In this document: piece after piece, positions 1-6,133 of the stretch
Layout: every line of letters starts with the position of its first letter
How positions within the stretch are numbered: position 1 is the stretch's first letter
Assembly: GCA_002317435.1 (NCBI GenBank)
Contig: DCIQ01000030.1
Coordinates: forward strand, 1-6,919
Length of the DNA: 6,919 nucleotides
Source: Bacteroidales bacterium UBA1722
GTDB taxonomy: Bacteria; Bacteroidota; Bacteroidia; Bacteroidales; UBA932
Reading direction: 5' to 3'
Notes under the pieces: model-generated
The model's input: only the letters and a program-made list of their open reading frames with translations
What the model was told of the DNA's origin: nothing
Database searches by the model: none
Program-made: the position numbers and the translations under genes

Positions 1-134
1 TCGGTCACCTGACCCTTGTCATAACCTTCAAGGCCGGGTTTCGTCTCCTCGTTATAGAGAACTTCGTAAGTGGGGTTGTAAAGAACCTCGGTGACACCGT
101 TGATTCCGTACTTGGTCAAATCGATTTTAGACAT
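1..134 (-). CDS. pckA: Phosphoenolpyruvate carboxykinase (ATP), N-terminal fragment
   Basis: The minus-strand frame opens with ATG at 134-132 and stays open to the window edge, giving 44 N-terminal residues that begin MSKIDLTKYGINGVTEVLYN and continue through PTYEVLYNEETKPGLEGYDK to GQVT. This matches, from memory, the conserved start of Bacteroides-type ATP-dependent PEP carboxykinase (pattern DLSKYGI-G-TE--YNPSYE---EEETK--LEG---GQVSELGAVNV). The enzyme interconverts oxaloacetate plus ATP with PEP plus CO2 plus ADP in the cytoplasm; in saccharolytic Bacteroidales it usually runs in the CO2-fixing direction towards succinate. The nucleotide- and metal-binding motifs lie outside the window, so activity cannot be judged. 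No Shine-Dalgarno is visible before the ATG, as is common in this phylum. It is divergent from aspC, which uses the same oxaloacetate pool. The family call is fairly secure despite the short fragment. Confidence 0.85.
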   Translation of the reverse strand, partial: MSKIDLTKYGINGVTEVLYNPTYEVLYNEETKPGLEGYDKGQVT

Positions 135-213
135 AATGCTATAATTAATAAAGTAATTGATTCCGTGTCAGCGTGCCGGGCGGCTGAAACTCCGATACCG
201 CCCCAAAGCGCCG

Positions 214-240
214 CAAATTTACTTCAAATTTTGTTCCCAA
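214..240 (-). promoter_or_regulatory. Predicted pckA promoter (Bacteroidota type)
   Basis: On the minus strand TAAATTTG (221-214) is a perfect match to the Bacteroidota -7 consensus TAnnTTTG. A TTG triplet (240-238) in a T-rich run lies upstream with a 16-bp spacer, shorter than the usual 19 or so, so the -33 assignment is weak. Transcription would begin near 205-210, giving a leader of roughly 70-75 nt before the pckA ATG. Confidence 0.55.
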
Positions 241-311
241 AAAAGAAAATGCGGACCATTTCCGAATTTTCCCGACTTCTGAAATCTTTACCGGTGAATT
301 CCGTCAGTACA

Positions 312-345
312 TTGGCTGTCTTTCCATAAAAATTTAGGATATTTG
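312..345 (+). promoter_or_regulatory. Possible aspC operon promoter
   Basis: GATATTTG at 338-345 matches the TAnnTTTG -7 box except at its first base, and TTG at 312-314 lies 23 bp upstream as a possible -33 element, at the long end of accepted spacing. If real, transcription starts near 350 and the aspC leader is about 50-55 nt, which would place the 366-387 palindrome inside the transcribed leader. Confidence 0.4.
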
Positions 346-365
346 CAGACATATTTACCTGATTC

Positions 366-387
366 AAGTTTCGCATATGCGGAACTT
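366..387. promoter_or_regulatory. 22-bp near-perfect palindrome, candidate operator
   Basis: The half-sites AAGTTTCGCAT (366-376) and ATGCGGAACTT (377-387) are reverse complements except for one pair (T371 against G382), and the central 10 bp CGCATATGCG is perfect. There is no spacer between the arms. This symmetry is what a homodimeric DNA-binding regulator would recognise. It sits downstream of the likely -7 box and ends 16 bp before the aspC ATG, a position suited to a roadblock repressor. In RNA the single mismatch becomes a U-G wobble, so a leader hairpin is the alternative reading. The regulator is not identifiable from this window. Confidence 0.5.
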
Positions 388-403
388 ATATTGCCAAATA
401 TCA

Positions 404-1597
404 ATGAATACACTTTCCAACAGACTTCAGAAACTTTCCCCTTCCGCTACTTTCGCCATGTCTCAGAAGAGCAGCGAACTGAAAGCCAAGGGTGTAGATG
501 TTATCAACATGGCAGTGGGCGAACCCGATTTCAACACCCCCGACCATATAAAGGCCGCCGCTGCGGATGCCATCGCCGCAGACTGGTCCAGATATTCTCC
601 GGTGACCGGATACCCCGACCTGCGCAGCGCCATCTGCGGCAAGCTCCTGAAAGAGAACGGTCTCACCTATGAGCCTTCCCAGATAGTGGTCTCCAACGGT
701 GCCAAGCAGGCCATCACCAATACCGTTCTCGCTCTGGTGAATCCGTCCGATGAGGTGATAATCCCCACTCCCTGCTGGGTGAGTTACCCTCAGATGGTGA
801 AACTGGCCGAGGGGACACCTGTCACCATCAAGGCCCCCATCGAACAGGACTTCAAGATTACGGCGGCCCAGCTGGAAGAGGCCATCACCCCCCGCACCAA
901 ACTGATAATCCTCTGTACCCCTTCGAACCCCACCGGTTCGGTCTATTCCGCCGAAGAACTCCGTTCCCTGGCCGAGGTGATAGTGAAGCACGAAGATCTG
1001 TACGTAATCTCCGATGAGATATATGAACACATAATTTATACTGAGAAACCTGTCTCCATCGCCACCTTCCCGGGAATGCAGGAACGTACCATAGTCATCA
1101 ACGGGGTCTCCAAGGCTTATGCCATGACAGGATGGCGCATCGGATTCAGCGCCGCCCCCGCCTGGATAACGAAGGGTATAAATATGCTTCAGGGCCAGTA
1201 TACCAGCGGTCCCTGCTCACTCAGCCAGAGAGCGGCTCTCACCGCCTGGAATGCATCCCAACAGTGCGTGGAAGATATGAGAAAGGTATTCGAGCGCAGG
1301 CGTAATCTCATAGTGGAACTCACCCGTGCCATCCCCGGCCTGGAGGTGAACGTGCCTCAGGGTGCGTTCTATCTCTTCCCCAAGTGCTCTTCCTATTATG
1401 GAAAGAGCGACGGAGAGAAGGTTATCCGCACTTCCGACGATCTGGCGATGTATCTTCTGGAAGTCGGTCACGTGGCTACCGTAGGAGGGGATTCGTTCGG
1501 CTCGCCCGAATGTTTCAGGATGTCCTATGCCACGTCTGACGACAATATAAAAGAGGCTCTCCGCCGTATAGGCGAGGCTCTTTCCAGACTGAAATAG
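404..1597 (+). CDS. aspC: Aspartate aminotransferase (class I PLP aminotransferase)
   Basis: This cytoplasmic enzyme transfers the amino group between aspartate/2-oxoglutarate and oxaloacetate/glutamate. The 397-aa product has the full fold-type I signature: GEPDFNTPDH at 39-48, the phosphate-binding GAK loop at 99-101, the ring-stacking W125, N175 in NPTG, D204 and Y207 in SDEIYEH (pyridine N and O3' contacts), the Schiff-base lysine K237 in SKAYAMTGWR, and R372 in FRMSYA, the usual alpha-carboxylate ligand. Length and motif order fit the Ib subgroup typical of Bacteroides. I start at 404 (MNTLSNRL) because family members begin this way; the in-frame ATG at 377 would add nine unconserved residues and lies inside a palindrome. 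No Shine-Dalgarno is visible. It is first of an apparent operon, with recQ following after 41 bp. A side role as the final transaminase of methionine salvage is conceivable given mtnA downstream, but nothing in the sequence shows it. Confidence 0.93.
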   Translation: MNTLSNRLQKLSPSATFAMSQKSSELKAKGVDVINMAVGEPDFNTPDHIKAAAADAIAADWSRYSPVTGYPDLRSAICGKLLKENGLTYEPSQIVVSNGAKQAITNTVLALVNPSDEVIIPTPCWVSYPQMVKLAEGTPVTIKAPIEQDFKITAAQLEEAITPRTKLIILCTPSNPTGSVYSAEELRSLAEVIVKHEDLYVISDEIYEHIIYTEKPVSIATFPGMQERTIVINGVSKAYAMTGWRIGFSAAPAWITKGINMLQGQYTSGPCSLSQRAALTAWNASQQCVEDMRKVFERRRNLIVELTRAIPGLEVNVPQGAFYLFPKCSSYYGKSDGEKVIRTSDDLAMYLLEVGHVATVGGDSFGSPECFRMSYATSDDNIKEALRRIGEALSRLK

Positions 1598-1628
1598 AGG
1601 ATGTAAGTCCTTCGGAAACCCACTGGAG

Positions 1629-1634
1629 AGGAGG
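1629..1634 (+). promoter_or_regulatory. Strong Shine-Dalgarno of recQ
   Basis: AGGAGG within a purine-rich run (1625-1637) lies 4 nt before the recQ ATG. It is the only strong anti-16S match at any gene start in this window; the other starts have none or only a weak one. This supports the 1639 start and suggests re-initiation after aspC. Confidence 0.7.
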
Positions 1635-1638
1635 AGAT

Positions 1639-3360
1639 ATGATACTGGAGACATTGCAGCGGTTCTGGGGGTATTCTTCTTTCCGCCCGGGGCAGGAGGA
1701 GATTATCGGTGCGGCCCTCGCCGGAGAGGACGTGCTGGCCATATTGCCGACAGGCGGAGGGAAATCCATCTGTTTTCAGGTGCCGACCATGGAGAAGGAG
1801 GGGCTGGCGATAGTCATCACCCCGCTCATCTCGCTCATAAAGGATCAGGTGCAGAATCTGCAGGCACGCGGGATAAAGGCTGTCGCCATCCATTCTGGGA
1901 TGACCTTCCACGAGATAGACGTCGCTCTGGACAATGCCCGTTTCGGGGATTACAAGTTCCTGTACGTCTCTCCGGAGCGTCTGAGGACGGACTTGTTCCG
2001 TGCCCGTGTCGTCGGGATGAACGTCAGTTTCATCGTGGTGGACGAAGCGCACTGCATCTCCCAGTGGGGGCATGATTTCCGTCCGGACTACCTGGAAATA
2101 GGCGCTCTCAGGGACATTCTCCCCGGTGTGCCGGTAATCGCCCTTACGGCCACCGCCACCCCCCGTGTGGCGGGGGAGATAATGGACAATCTTCATTTCG
2201 CTTCGCGCAATATGTTCTGCACGGGGTTCTCCCGTCCCAATCTGGCCTACGTGGTGCGGAACGTAGAGGACAAATTCGGAAAACTCCTCTCCGTCTGCCG
2301 TTCGGTCCGGGGGACAGGCATAGTGTATGTCCGGGAGAGGAAGCGGACGAAGGAGATCGCCGAGTTCCTGCAGGTACAGGGGGTGGATGCGGATTTCTAT
2401 CACGCCGGACTGGGCAAGGAGGAGAGAAGTGAGAAGCAGGACCGGTGGAAGAAGGGAGAGCTGAGGATCATCGTGGCGACCAATGCCTTCGGGATGGGCA
2501 TAGACAAACCGGATGTGCGGTTCGTGGTCCATTTTGATCTGCCGGAATCTCTCGAAGCCTATTATCAGGAGGCGGGGCGCGCCGGCAGGGACGGGAAGAA
2601 GTCGTATGCCGTGCTGTTGTGGAACAGGACCGACATCAGCCGGCTGAACCGCATTTACAAGGTCACGTTTCCGGAACCGGAATATATAGCTGACATCTAT
2701 CAGAAGGTGTTCATCTTTCTGGGTGTGGCTTATGAAGACGGCAGGAATTCCACGCGGAAGTTTGACTTCGAGGAGTTCGCGCGGCACTATCATCTGAATT
2801 CCACATCGGCGTGGTATGCCATAAGATATCTGGACAGCGCCGGTTATTGGACCGTCTCCGACGAAGTGGACAATCCCAGCCGCATGATGTTTACGGTGAA
2901 CCGGGACGCTCTCTACCGGGTCCAGCTGAGGGACAGGAATCTGGACACGTTCATCAAGGCTCTGATGCGGATTTATCCGGCCCTTTTCTCCGTGCTGGTG
3001 GCCATAGACGAGGATTTCATCGCCAGGGTCATCAAGGATTCCGCCGTCAAGGTAAAGGAGATGCTGCTGCAGCTTTCCCGCGAGCATCTCATCACCTACA
3101 TTCCCAGAGTGCGTTCCCCGTTGATAACCTTCACCACGGAGAGGCTCACTCCCGAGAATCTGTACCTGTCAGCCAAAACCTATAACGACAGAAAAGATAC
3201 TTACAAGCGGAAAGTGGATGCCGTGCTGGACTATATCTCCCCCGTGGCGGATTCTTCCGACGGCCATCTTCCGTGCCGTTCGCTCCGGCTGACCGCCTAT
3301 TTCGGGCAGAAGGAGGAACATCCCTGCGGTATCTGCGACCTGTGTGCAAATCACTCCTGA
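1639..3360 (+). CDS. recQ: RecQ-family ATP-dependent DNA helicase, short form with C-terminal zinc module
   Basis: A 573-aa superfamily 2, 3'-5' DNA helicase for recombination and repair. Motif 0 is FRPGQEEII (15-23), Walker A LPTGGGKS (36-43, K42), Walker B DEAH (135-138) followed by the RecQ-specific aromatic loop CISQWGHDFRPDYL, motif III TATATP (170-175), motif V ATNAFGMGIDKPDVR (280-294) and motif VI QEAGRAGRDG (310-319). After the second RecA domain there is no immediate zinc module. Instead about 200 residues include two winged-helix-like stretches (near 375-420 and 460-500). Only then do four cysteines, C546, C563, C566 and C569, appear in the RecQ spacing C-X16-C-X2-C-X2-C, and the protein ends four residues later. 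There is no HRDC domain. From memory, a second RecQ type in Bacteroides shares this layout, so it is probably complete and not truncated. It lies between two metabolic genes, 2 bp before mtnA. Confidence 0.93.
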   Translation: MILETLQRFWGYSSFRPGQEEIIGAALAGEDVLAILPTGGGKSICFQVPTMEKEGLAIVITPLISLIKDQVQNLQARGIKAVAIHSGMTFHEIDVALDNARFGDYKFLYVSPERLRTDLFRARVVGMNVSFIVVDEAHCISQWGHDFRPDYLEIGALRDILPGVPVIALTATATPRVAGEIMDNLHFASRNMFCTGFSRPNLAYVVRNVEDKFGKLLSVCRSVRGTGIVYVRERKRTKEIAEFLQVQGVDADFYHAGLGKEERSEKQDRWKKGELRIIVATNAFGMGIDKPDVRFVVHFDLPESLEAYYQEAGRAGRDGKKSYAVLLWNRTDISRLNRIYKVTFPEPEYIADIYQKVFIFLGVAYEDGRNSTRKFDFEEFARHYHLNSTSAWYAIRYLDSAGYWTVSDEVDNPSRMMFTVNRDALYRVQLRDRNLDTFIKALMRIYPALFSVLVAIDEDFIARVIKDSAVKVKEMLLQLSREHLITYIPRVRSPLITFTTERLTPENLYLSAKTYNDRKDTYKRKVDAVLDYISPVADSSDGHLPCRSLRLTAYFGQKEEHPCGICDLCANHS

Positions 3361-3362
3361 TA

Positions 3363-4409
3363 ATGGAAAAGATAATGGAATTCGATTCGGTGGAACTCTC
3401 CGTGGACGGGAGGGAAGTGGTCATACTCGACCAGACTCTTCTCCCTCTGGATGAGAAATTCGTCACTCTGACCACCGCAGAAGATGCCTTCGATGCCATC
3501 AGACTTTTGAAAGTCAGGGGAGCGCCCGCCATAGGCATCGCCGCCGCATCGGTGCTGGCGATGTGCATGAACCGCTTCAGCGGTGACGATTCCGCCCCTT
3601 TCGAAAGGGAATTTGTCCGGGTGAAGGACCTGTTGTGCTCCGCGCGTCCTACGGCGGTGAATCTGAAATGGGCGCTGGAGAGGATGGAAAGACGATACAG
3701 GGAATATTGCCGCACCTGCGGCAATACGACTTCCATCTCCACCGATGAACTCCGCCGTGCCCTGACGCAGGAAGCCCGCGACATCAAGCGGGAGGACATC
3801 AGTATGTGCGAGAGCATCGCGGAAAACGGCCTGACGCTTCTGAAACCCGGATGCGGAATCCTCACCCACTGTAATGCCGGCCATCTCGCAGTATCCCGTT
3901 TCGGTACGGCCCTCGCTCCGGTCTATCTGGCACAGCAGCGGGGATATGCACCCAGGGTCTTCGCCGACGAGACCCGCCCTCTGCTGCAGGGTGCCCGTCT
4001 GACGGCATACGAACTGATGAAGGCCGGGGTGGACACTACGCTGATATGTGACAATATGGCCTCGCTGGTGATGAGCCGGGGGGAAGTTGATGCCGTAATG
4101 GTGGGTTGCGACCGGGTGGCGGCGAACGGTGACGTGGCGAACAAGATAGGCACCGGGGGGCTGGCCATCCTCGCCCGGTATTACGGGATTCCGTTCTATG
4201 TGCTGGGACCTTCGAGCACCATCGATATGAATTGCCCGACAGGGCGGGACATAATCATCGAAGAACGTCCCGCATACGAGGTGACGGATATGCATTACCT
4301 GCAGCCCCGCGCACCCCTCGGAGTGAAAGTCTATAACCCGGCATTCGATATCACACCGGCCGCTCTAGTTACGGCGCTGGTCACCGACAAGGGAATCTTC
4401 AGAAGATAG
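3363..4409 (+). CDS. mtnA: S-methyl-5-thioribose-1-phosphate isomerase
   Basis: This enzyme converts 5-methylthioribose-1-phosphate to methylthioribulose-1-phosphate, using the breakdown product of methylthioadenosine. The 348-aa protein has the eIF2B-like isomerase fold and the family landmarks: RGAPAIG (52-58), THCNAG with catalytic Cys C170, ETRPLLQGARLTAYEL (203-218), GCDRVAANGDVANKIGT with catalytic Asp D250 (248-264), and YVLGPSSTID (279-288). The 80-residue Cys-to-Asp distance equals that of the B. subtilis enzyme (C160/D240). The start at 3363 lies 2 bp after the recQ stop (TGATAATG), implying translational coupling; ATG 3375, preceded by the weak purine run GGAAAAG, is an alternative that costs four residues. 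The in-frame ATG at 3273 would overlap recQ by 88 bp and is unlikely. No other methionine-salvage genes are in the window. Confidence 0.93.
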   Translation: MEKIMEFDSVELSVDGREVVILDQTLLPLDEKFVTLTTAEDAFDAIRLLKVRGAPAIGIAAASVLAMCMNRFSGDDSAPFEREFVRVKDLLCSARPTAVNLKWALERMERRYREYCRTCGNTTSISTDELRRALTQEARDIKREDISMCESIAENGLTLLKPGCGILTHCNAGHLAVSRFGTALAPVYLAQQRGYAPRVFADETRPLLQGARLTAYELMKAGVDTTLICDNMASLVMSRGEVDAVMVGCDRVAANGDVANKIGTGGLAILARYYGIPFYVLGPSSTIDMNCPTGRDIIIEERPAYEVTDMHYLQPRAPLGVKVYNPAFDITPAALVTALVTDKGIFRR

Positions 4410-4411
4410 GG

Positions 4412-4436
4412 CGGGCAGGAGACACCCCCTTGCCCG
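4412..4436. terminator. Possible bidirectional hairpin between convergent mtnA and the DUF4251-like gene
   Basis: CGGGCA (4412-4417) pairs with TGCCCG (4431-4436), extendable by a G-T and a G-C pair, with a loop of about 9 nt. It starts 2 bp after the mtnA stop and lies 14 bp from the opposing stop. There is no T-tract on either side, so intrinsic termination is only plausible. Confidence 0.4.
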
Positions 4437-4450
4437 GGAATGGAGGATCG

Positions 4451-4927
4451 CTATTCCGCGGCGGCATCGTCCGCCTCGCAGATGTCTCCGTTGTAGTTCA
4501 TGATGCTTCTCGAATTGGTGCGGAACATGGCGTTTATGGTTTCACCCTCATATATGGTCAGGGTGACTTCCCATGTCAGATGATTCGAGTCGGTGCACTT
4601 GAATTTCAGCACCAGTTCCTTTCCGTCCTTCCTCGCGGTCTCGCTGTACTGCTCCATCTCACCGTCCACCTCTATGGAAGGGTCCCCGCCATAGACAGGA
4701 CTCTCGTCAGTCCCGATGAACGGCAGGAATGTGTTTATGCGGCCATCCTTTACGGTAAGGTAATATGTCTCATCCACTCTGGGAGGCATTCCGTTTCCGG
4801 GATAGACGTGAGTGATTCTCGCCTTGAAATCTTTTGGTGTGAACTTGTCGGGCTGTCCGGTCCCGGCGGAAAGGGCCAGAACTGAAATGATGCAGAAAAT
4901 CAGAGCTGATGATACTGTCCTTTTCAT
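4451..4927 (-). CDS. Exported DUF4251-like protein
   Basis: The 158-aa product starts with a signal peptide (MKR, hydrophobic core to about residue 19, likely cleavage around ALS-AG at 18-22). C12 lies inside the core after Phe, so this is not a lipobox and the mature protein is probably soluble and periplasmic. The rest resembles the Bacteroidota family DUF4251: Y-L-VK-GRINTFLPFIG (56-72), PVYGGDPSIEVDG (77-89), an alternating beta pattern at 104-127, and the closing RTNSRSIMNYNGDI motif (136-149), matching the family's N-R--I-F-G ending. The family is mostly small beta-rich exported proteins with no established biochemistry. An acidic EADDAAAE tail follows the domain. It is divergent from the lipoprotein gene and convergent with mtnA. 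I found no clear TAnnTTTG box or Shine-Dalgarno upstream on its strand. The family call is from memory of the motif pattern; the function is unknown. Confidence 0.72.
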   Translation of the reverse strand: MKRTVSSALIFCIISVLALSAGTGQPDKFTPKDFKARITHVYPGNGMPPRVDETYYLTVKDGRINTFLPFIGTDESPVYGGDPSIEVDGEMEQYSETARKDGKELVLKFKCTDSNHLTWEVTLTIYEGETINAMFRTNSRSIMNYNGDICEADDAAAE

Positions 4928-5018
4928 AATCGTAATGTTTTTCCGTCAGCGGTACAATCTTCGTGCCCGGAAGAGAGGCCTGCTATTGTTTGGCTGAAAG
5001 TATTATCTTTGTAGCACT
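4928..5018. other. Divergent intergenic region between two exported-protein genes
   Basis: This 91-bp spacer separates the head-to-head DUF4251-like and DUF4434-like genes. Its right edge carries the perfect -7 box of the plus-strand gene. The minus-strand gene has no comparable box, so its promoter is either divergent from consensus or regulated by another factor. Confidence 0.5.
5004..5011 (+). promoter_or_regulatory. -7 box of the DUF4434-like lipoprotein gene
   Basis: TATCTTTG is a perfect match to TAnnTTTG and ends 7 bp before the ATG. The nearest -33-like TTG (4986-4988) has a short 15-bp spacer. With the usual distance from the box to +1, transcription would begin within a few bases of the start codon, so the mRNA would have essentially no leader. 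Confidence 0.6.
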
Positions 5019-6095
5019 ATGAAAAAAATTTTAGCTATTTCCTTATCGGCGGCCTTCTTGATATCCTGTGCCGCATCGGGTCAGCATCATGTGGCTGACG
5101 ACACATTGTCAGACGAACAGTTCATCACACCTGAATGCTGCCGGGCGATGCCCATACACGCCACCTTCCTGGATGAAATCAGCTGGGACATACCGCATCA
5201 GAACTGGGGGGTAAAGGAATGGGACCGTGACTTCCACGCGATGAAAGATATGGGTATCAATACCGTGGTGATGATCCGCTGCGGTCTGGGACGCTGGATA
5301 GCCGCTCCGTTCAAGAGTGTTCTGGAATCGAAGGATGATATCTTCTATCCCCCCATCGACCTGGTGGAGATGTTCCTCACTCTGGCTGACAAATATGACA
5401 TGGCATTCTATTTCGGGCTCTATGACTCCGGATACTGGTGGCATATCGGAGAATATCAGACCGAAATAGACGTGAACATCAGGCTCATCGATGAAGTCTG
5501 GGCCAAATATGGACATCACAAGAGTTTCCAGGGATGGTATCTCTGTCAGGAAGTGAGTCTCCGCACCAGAAACATCTCCAGAATCTTCGCGGAGATGGGC
5601 CGTCACGCCAAGCAGGTGTCCGGAGGTCTGCCCACTATGATAAGCCCCTATATCCACGGAATCAAGACCGATCAGGTAATGGCCGGAGACCAGGCCATCA
5701 CTCCGGAAGAACACGAACGTCAGTGGGACTCCATCCTCGCCGACCTGGACGGTGCCGTGGACATAATGGCATTCCAGGACGGGCAGGTGGATTATCAGGA
5801 ACTCTATCAGTACCTGTGCATAAACAAGAAACTTGCGGACAAATACGGCATCCACTGCTGGACGAACGTGGAAAGTTTTGACCGCGACATGCCCATCCGC
5901 TTCCTCCCCATCAAATGGGAGAAGCTGCTCTATAAACTGGATGCCGCCCGCCGTGCCGGGATGGAAGATGTGATCACTTTCGAATTCTCCCATTTCATGT
6001 CACCGAATTCGGAATATTCTTCTGCCCAGGGACTTTATGCACGTTACTGCGACCATTTCGGCATCACCGATTACTGGGAGGAGGACAGAAATTAG
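5019..6095 (+). CDS. DUF4434-like TIM-barrel lipoprotein, putative glycoside hydrolase-like
   Basis: The 358-aa product opens with a lipoprotein signal peptide: MKK, a hydrophobic stretch, then lipobox LISC with acylated C17. The following residues AASGQHHV lack the acidic lipoprotein export signal that often marks surface lipoproteins in this phylum, so a periplasm-facing anchor is possible. The rest resembles DUF4434 of Bacteroides: IHATFLDEISWDIP, QNWG-KEWDRDF-AMK-MGI--VVMIR, and FQGWYLCQEVS. Alternating strands and helices suggest an eight-stranded barrel with strands near 46-53, 82-89, 128-136, 170-180, 205-214, 249-255, 279-288 and 318-326. E178 at the end of strand 4 and E285 at the end of strand 7 sit where clan GH-A glycosidases hold their acid/base and nucleophile; E322 on strand 8 is another candidate. 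This geometry is inference. No SusC/SusD or other sugar-utilisation gene is adjacent, and the substrate is unknown. The start is fixed by the signal peptide; no Shine-Dalgarno precedes it. Confidence 0.8.
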   Translation: MKKILAISLSAAFLISCAASGQHHVADDTLSDEQFITPECCRAMPIHATFLDEISWDIPHQNWGVKEWDRDFHAMKDMGINTVVMIRCGLGRWIAAPFKSVLESKDDIFYPPIDLVEMFLTLADKYDMAFYFGLYDSGYWWHIGEYQTEIDVNIRLIDEVWAKYGHHKSFQGWYLCQEVSLRTRNISRIFAEMGRHAKQVSGGLPTMISPYIHGIKTDQVMAGDQAITPEEHERQWDSILADLDGAVDIMAFQDGQVDYQELYQYLCINKKLADKYGIHCWTNVESFDRDMPIRFLPIKWEKLLYKLDAARRAGMEDVITFEFSHFMSPNSEYSSAQGLYARYCDHFGITDYWEEDRN

Positions 6096-6105
6096 ACAAA
6101 CTCCG

Positions 6106-6133
6106 ATATAACGATAGAATTCGTATCGTATAT
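6106..6133. repeat. Interrupted palindrome overlapping a promoter
   Basis: ACGATA (6111-6116) and TATCGT (6124-6129) are perfect inverted arms around the 7-bp centre GAATTCG. Skipping one base (A6110), four further pairs (6106-6109 with 6130-6133) extend the dyad to 10 bp per arm. Its right arm overlaps the -7 box at 6129-6136. It could be an operator for the downstream gene or a weak terminator hairpin for the upstream lipoprotein gene, whose stop is at 6095. Confidence 0.45.

Larger units (their letters stand above)
135..403. other. pckA-aspC divergent intergenic region
   Basis: This 269-bp non-coding stretch is AT-rich around 220-260 and 325-350, in contrast to the GC-richer genes. It holds a perfect TAnnTTTG box for pckA (minus, 214-221), a one-mismatch box for the aspC operon (plus, 338-345), and a 22-bp near-palindrome (366-387). 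In the predicted pckA leader there is also a short inverted repeat, TCAGC at 168-172 against GCTGA at 183-187, which could form a small hairpin around a GC-rich loop. No plausible small gene was found in it. Confidence 0.7.

Noticed and set aside
377..403. Earlier in-frame ATG for aspC adding MRNLYCQIS
   Set aside because: Family members begin at MNxLSxRL, and this ATG lies inside the 22-bp palindrome.
401..1030. Antisense open frame of 209 codons opposite aspC
   Set aside because: The plus-strand aspC shows every family motif, and the antisense product has Gly/Arg/His-rich noise with no domain.
1605..1620. Possible UUCG-capped hairpin between aspC and recQ
   Set aside because: Only one base pair closes the CTTCGG loop before a mismatch, so there is no real stem.
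1525..3087. Long antisense open frame of 520 codons opposite recQ
   Set aside because: It lies wholly across the well-supported recQ (and the end of aspC), has no recognisable motifs, and is Arg/His/Pro-rich in the way antisense frames of GC-rich genes are.
3169..3360. Truncation of recQ at the C-terminus
   Set aside because: All four zinc cysteines are present before the stop and mtnA starts 2 bp later in a normal operon arrangement, so the short length looks native.
3273..3362. Extended mtnA start overlapping recQ by 88 bp
   Set aside because: The extra 30 residues are unlike MtnA N-termini and are simply the recQ zinc-module region read in another frame.
4430..4885. Plus-strand open frame of 151 codons opposite the DUF4251-like gene
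   Set aside because: The minus-strand frame has a signal peptide and family motifs; the plus frame has neither.
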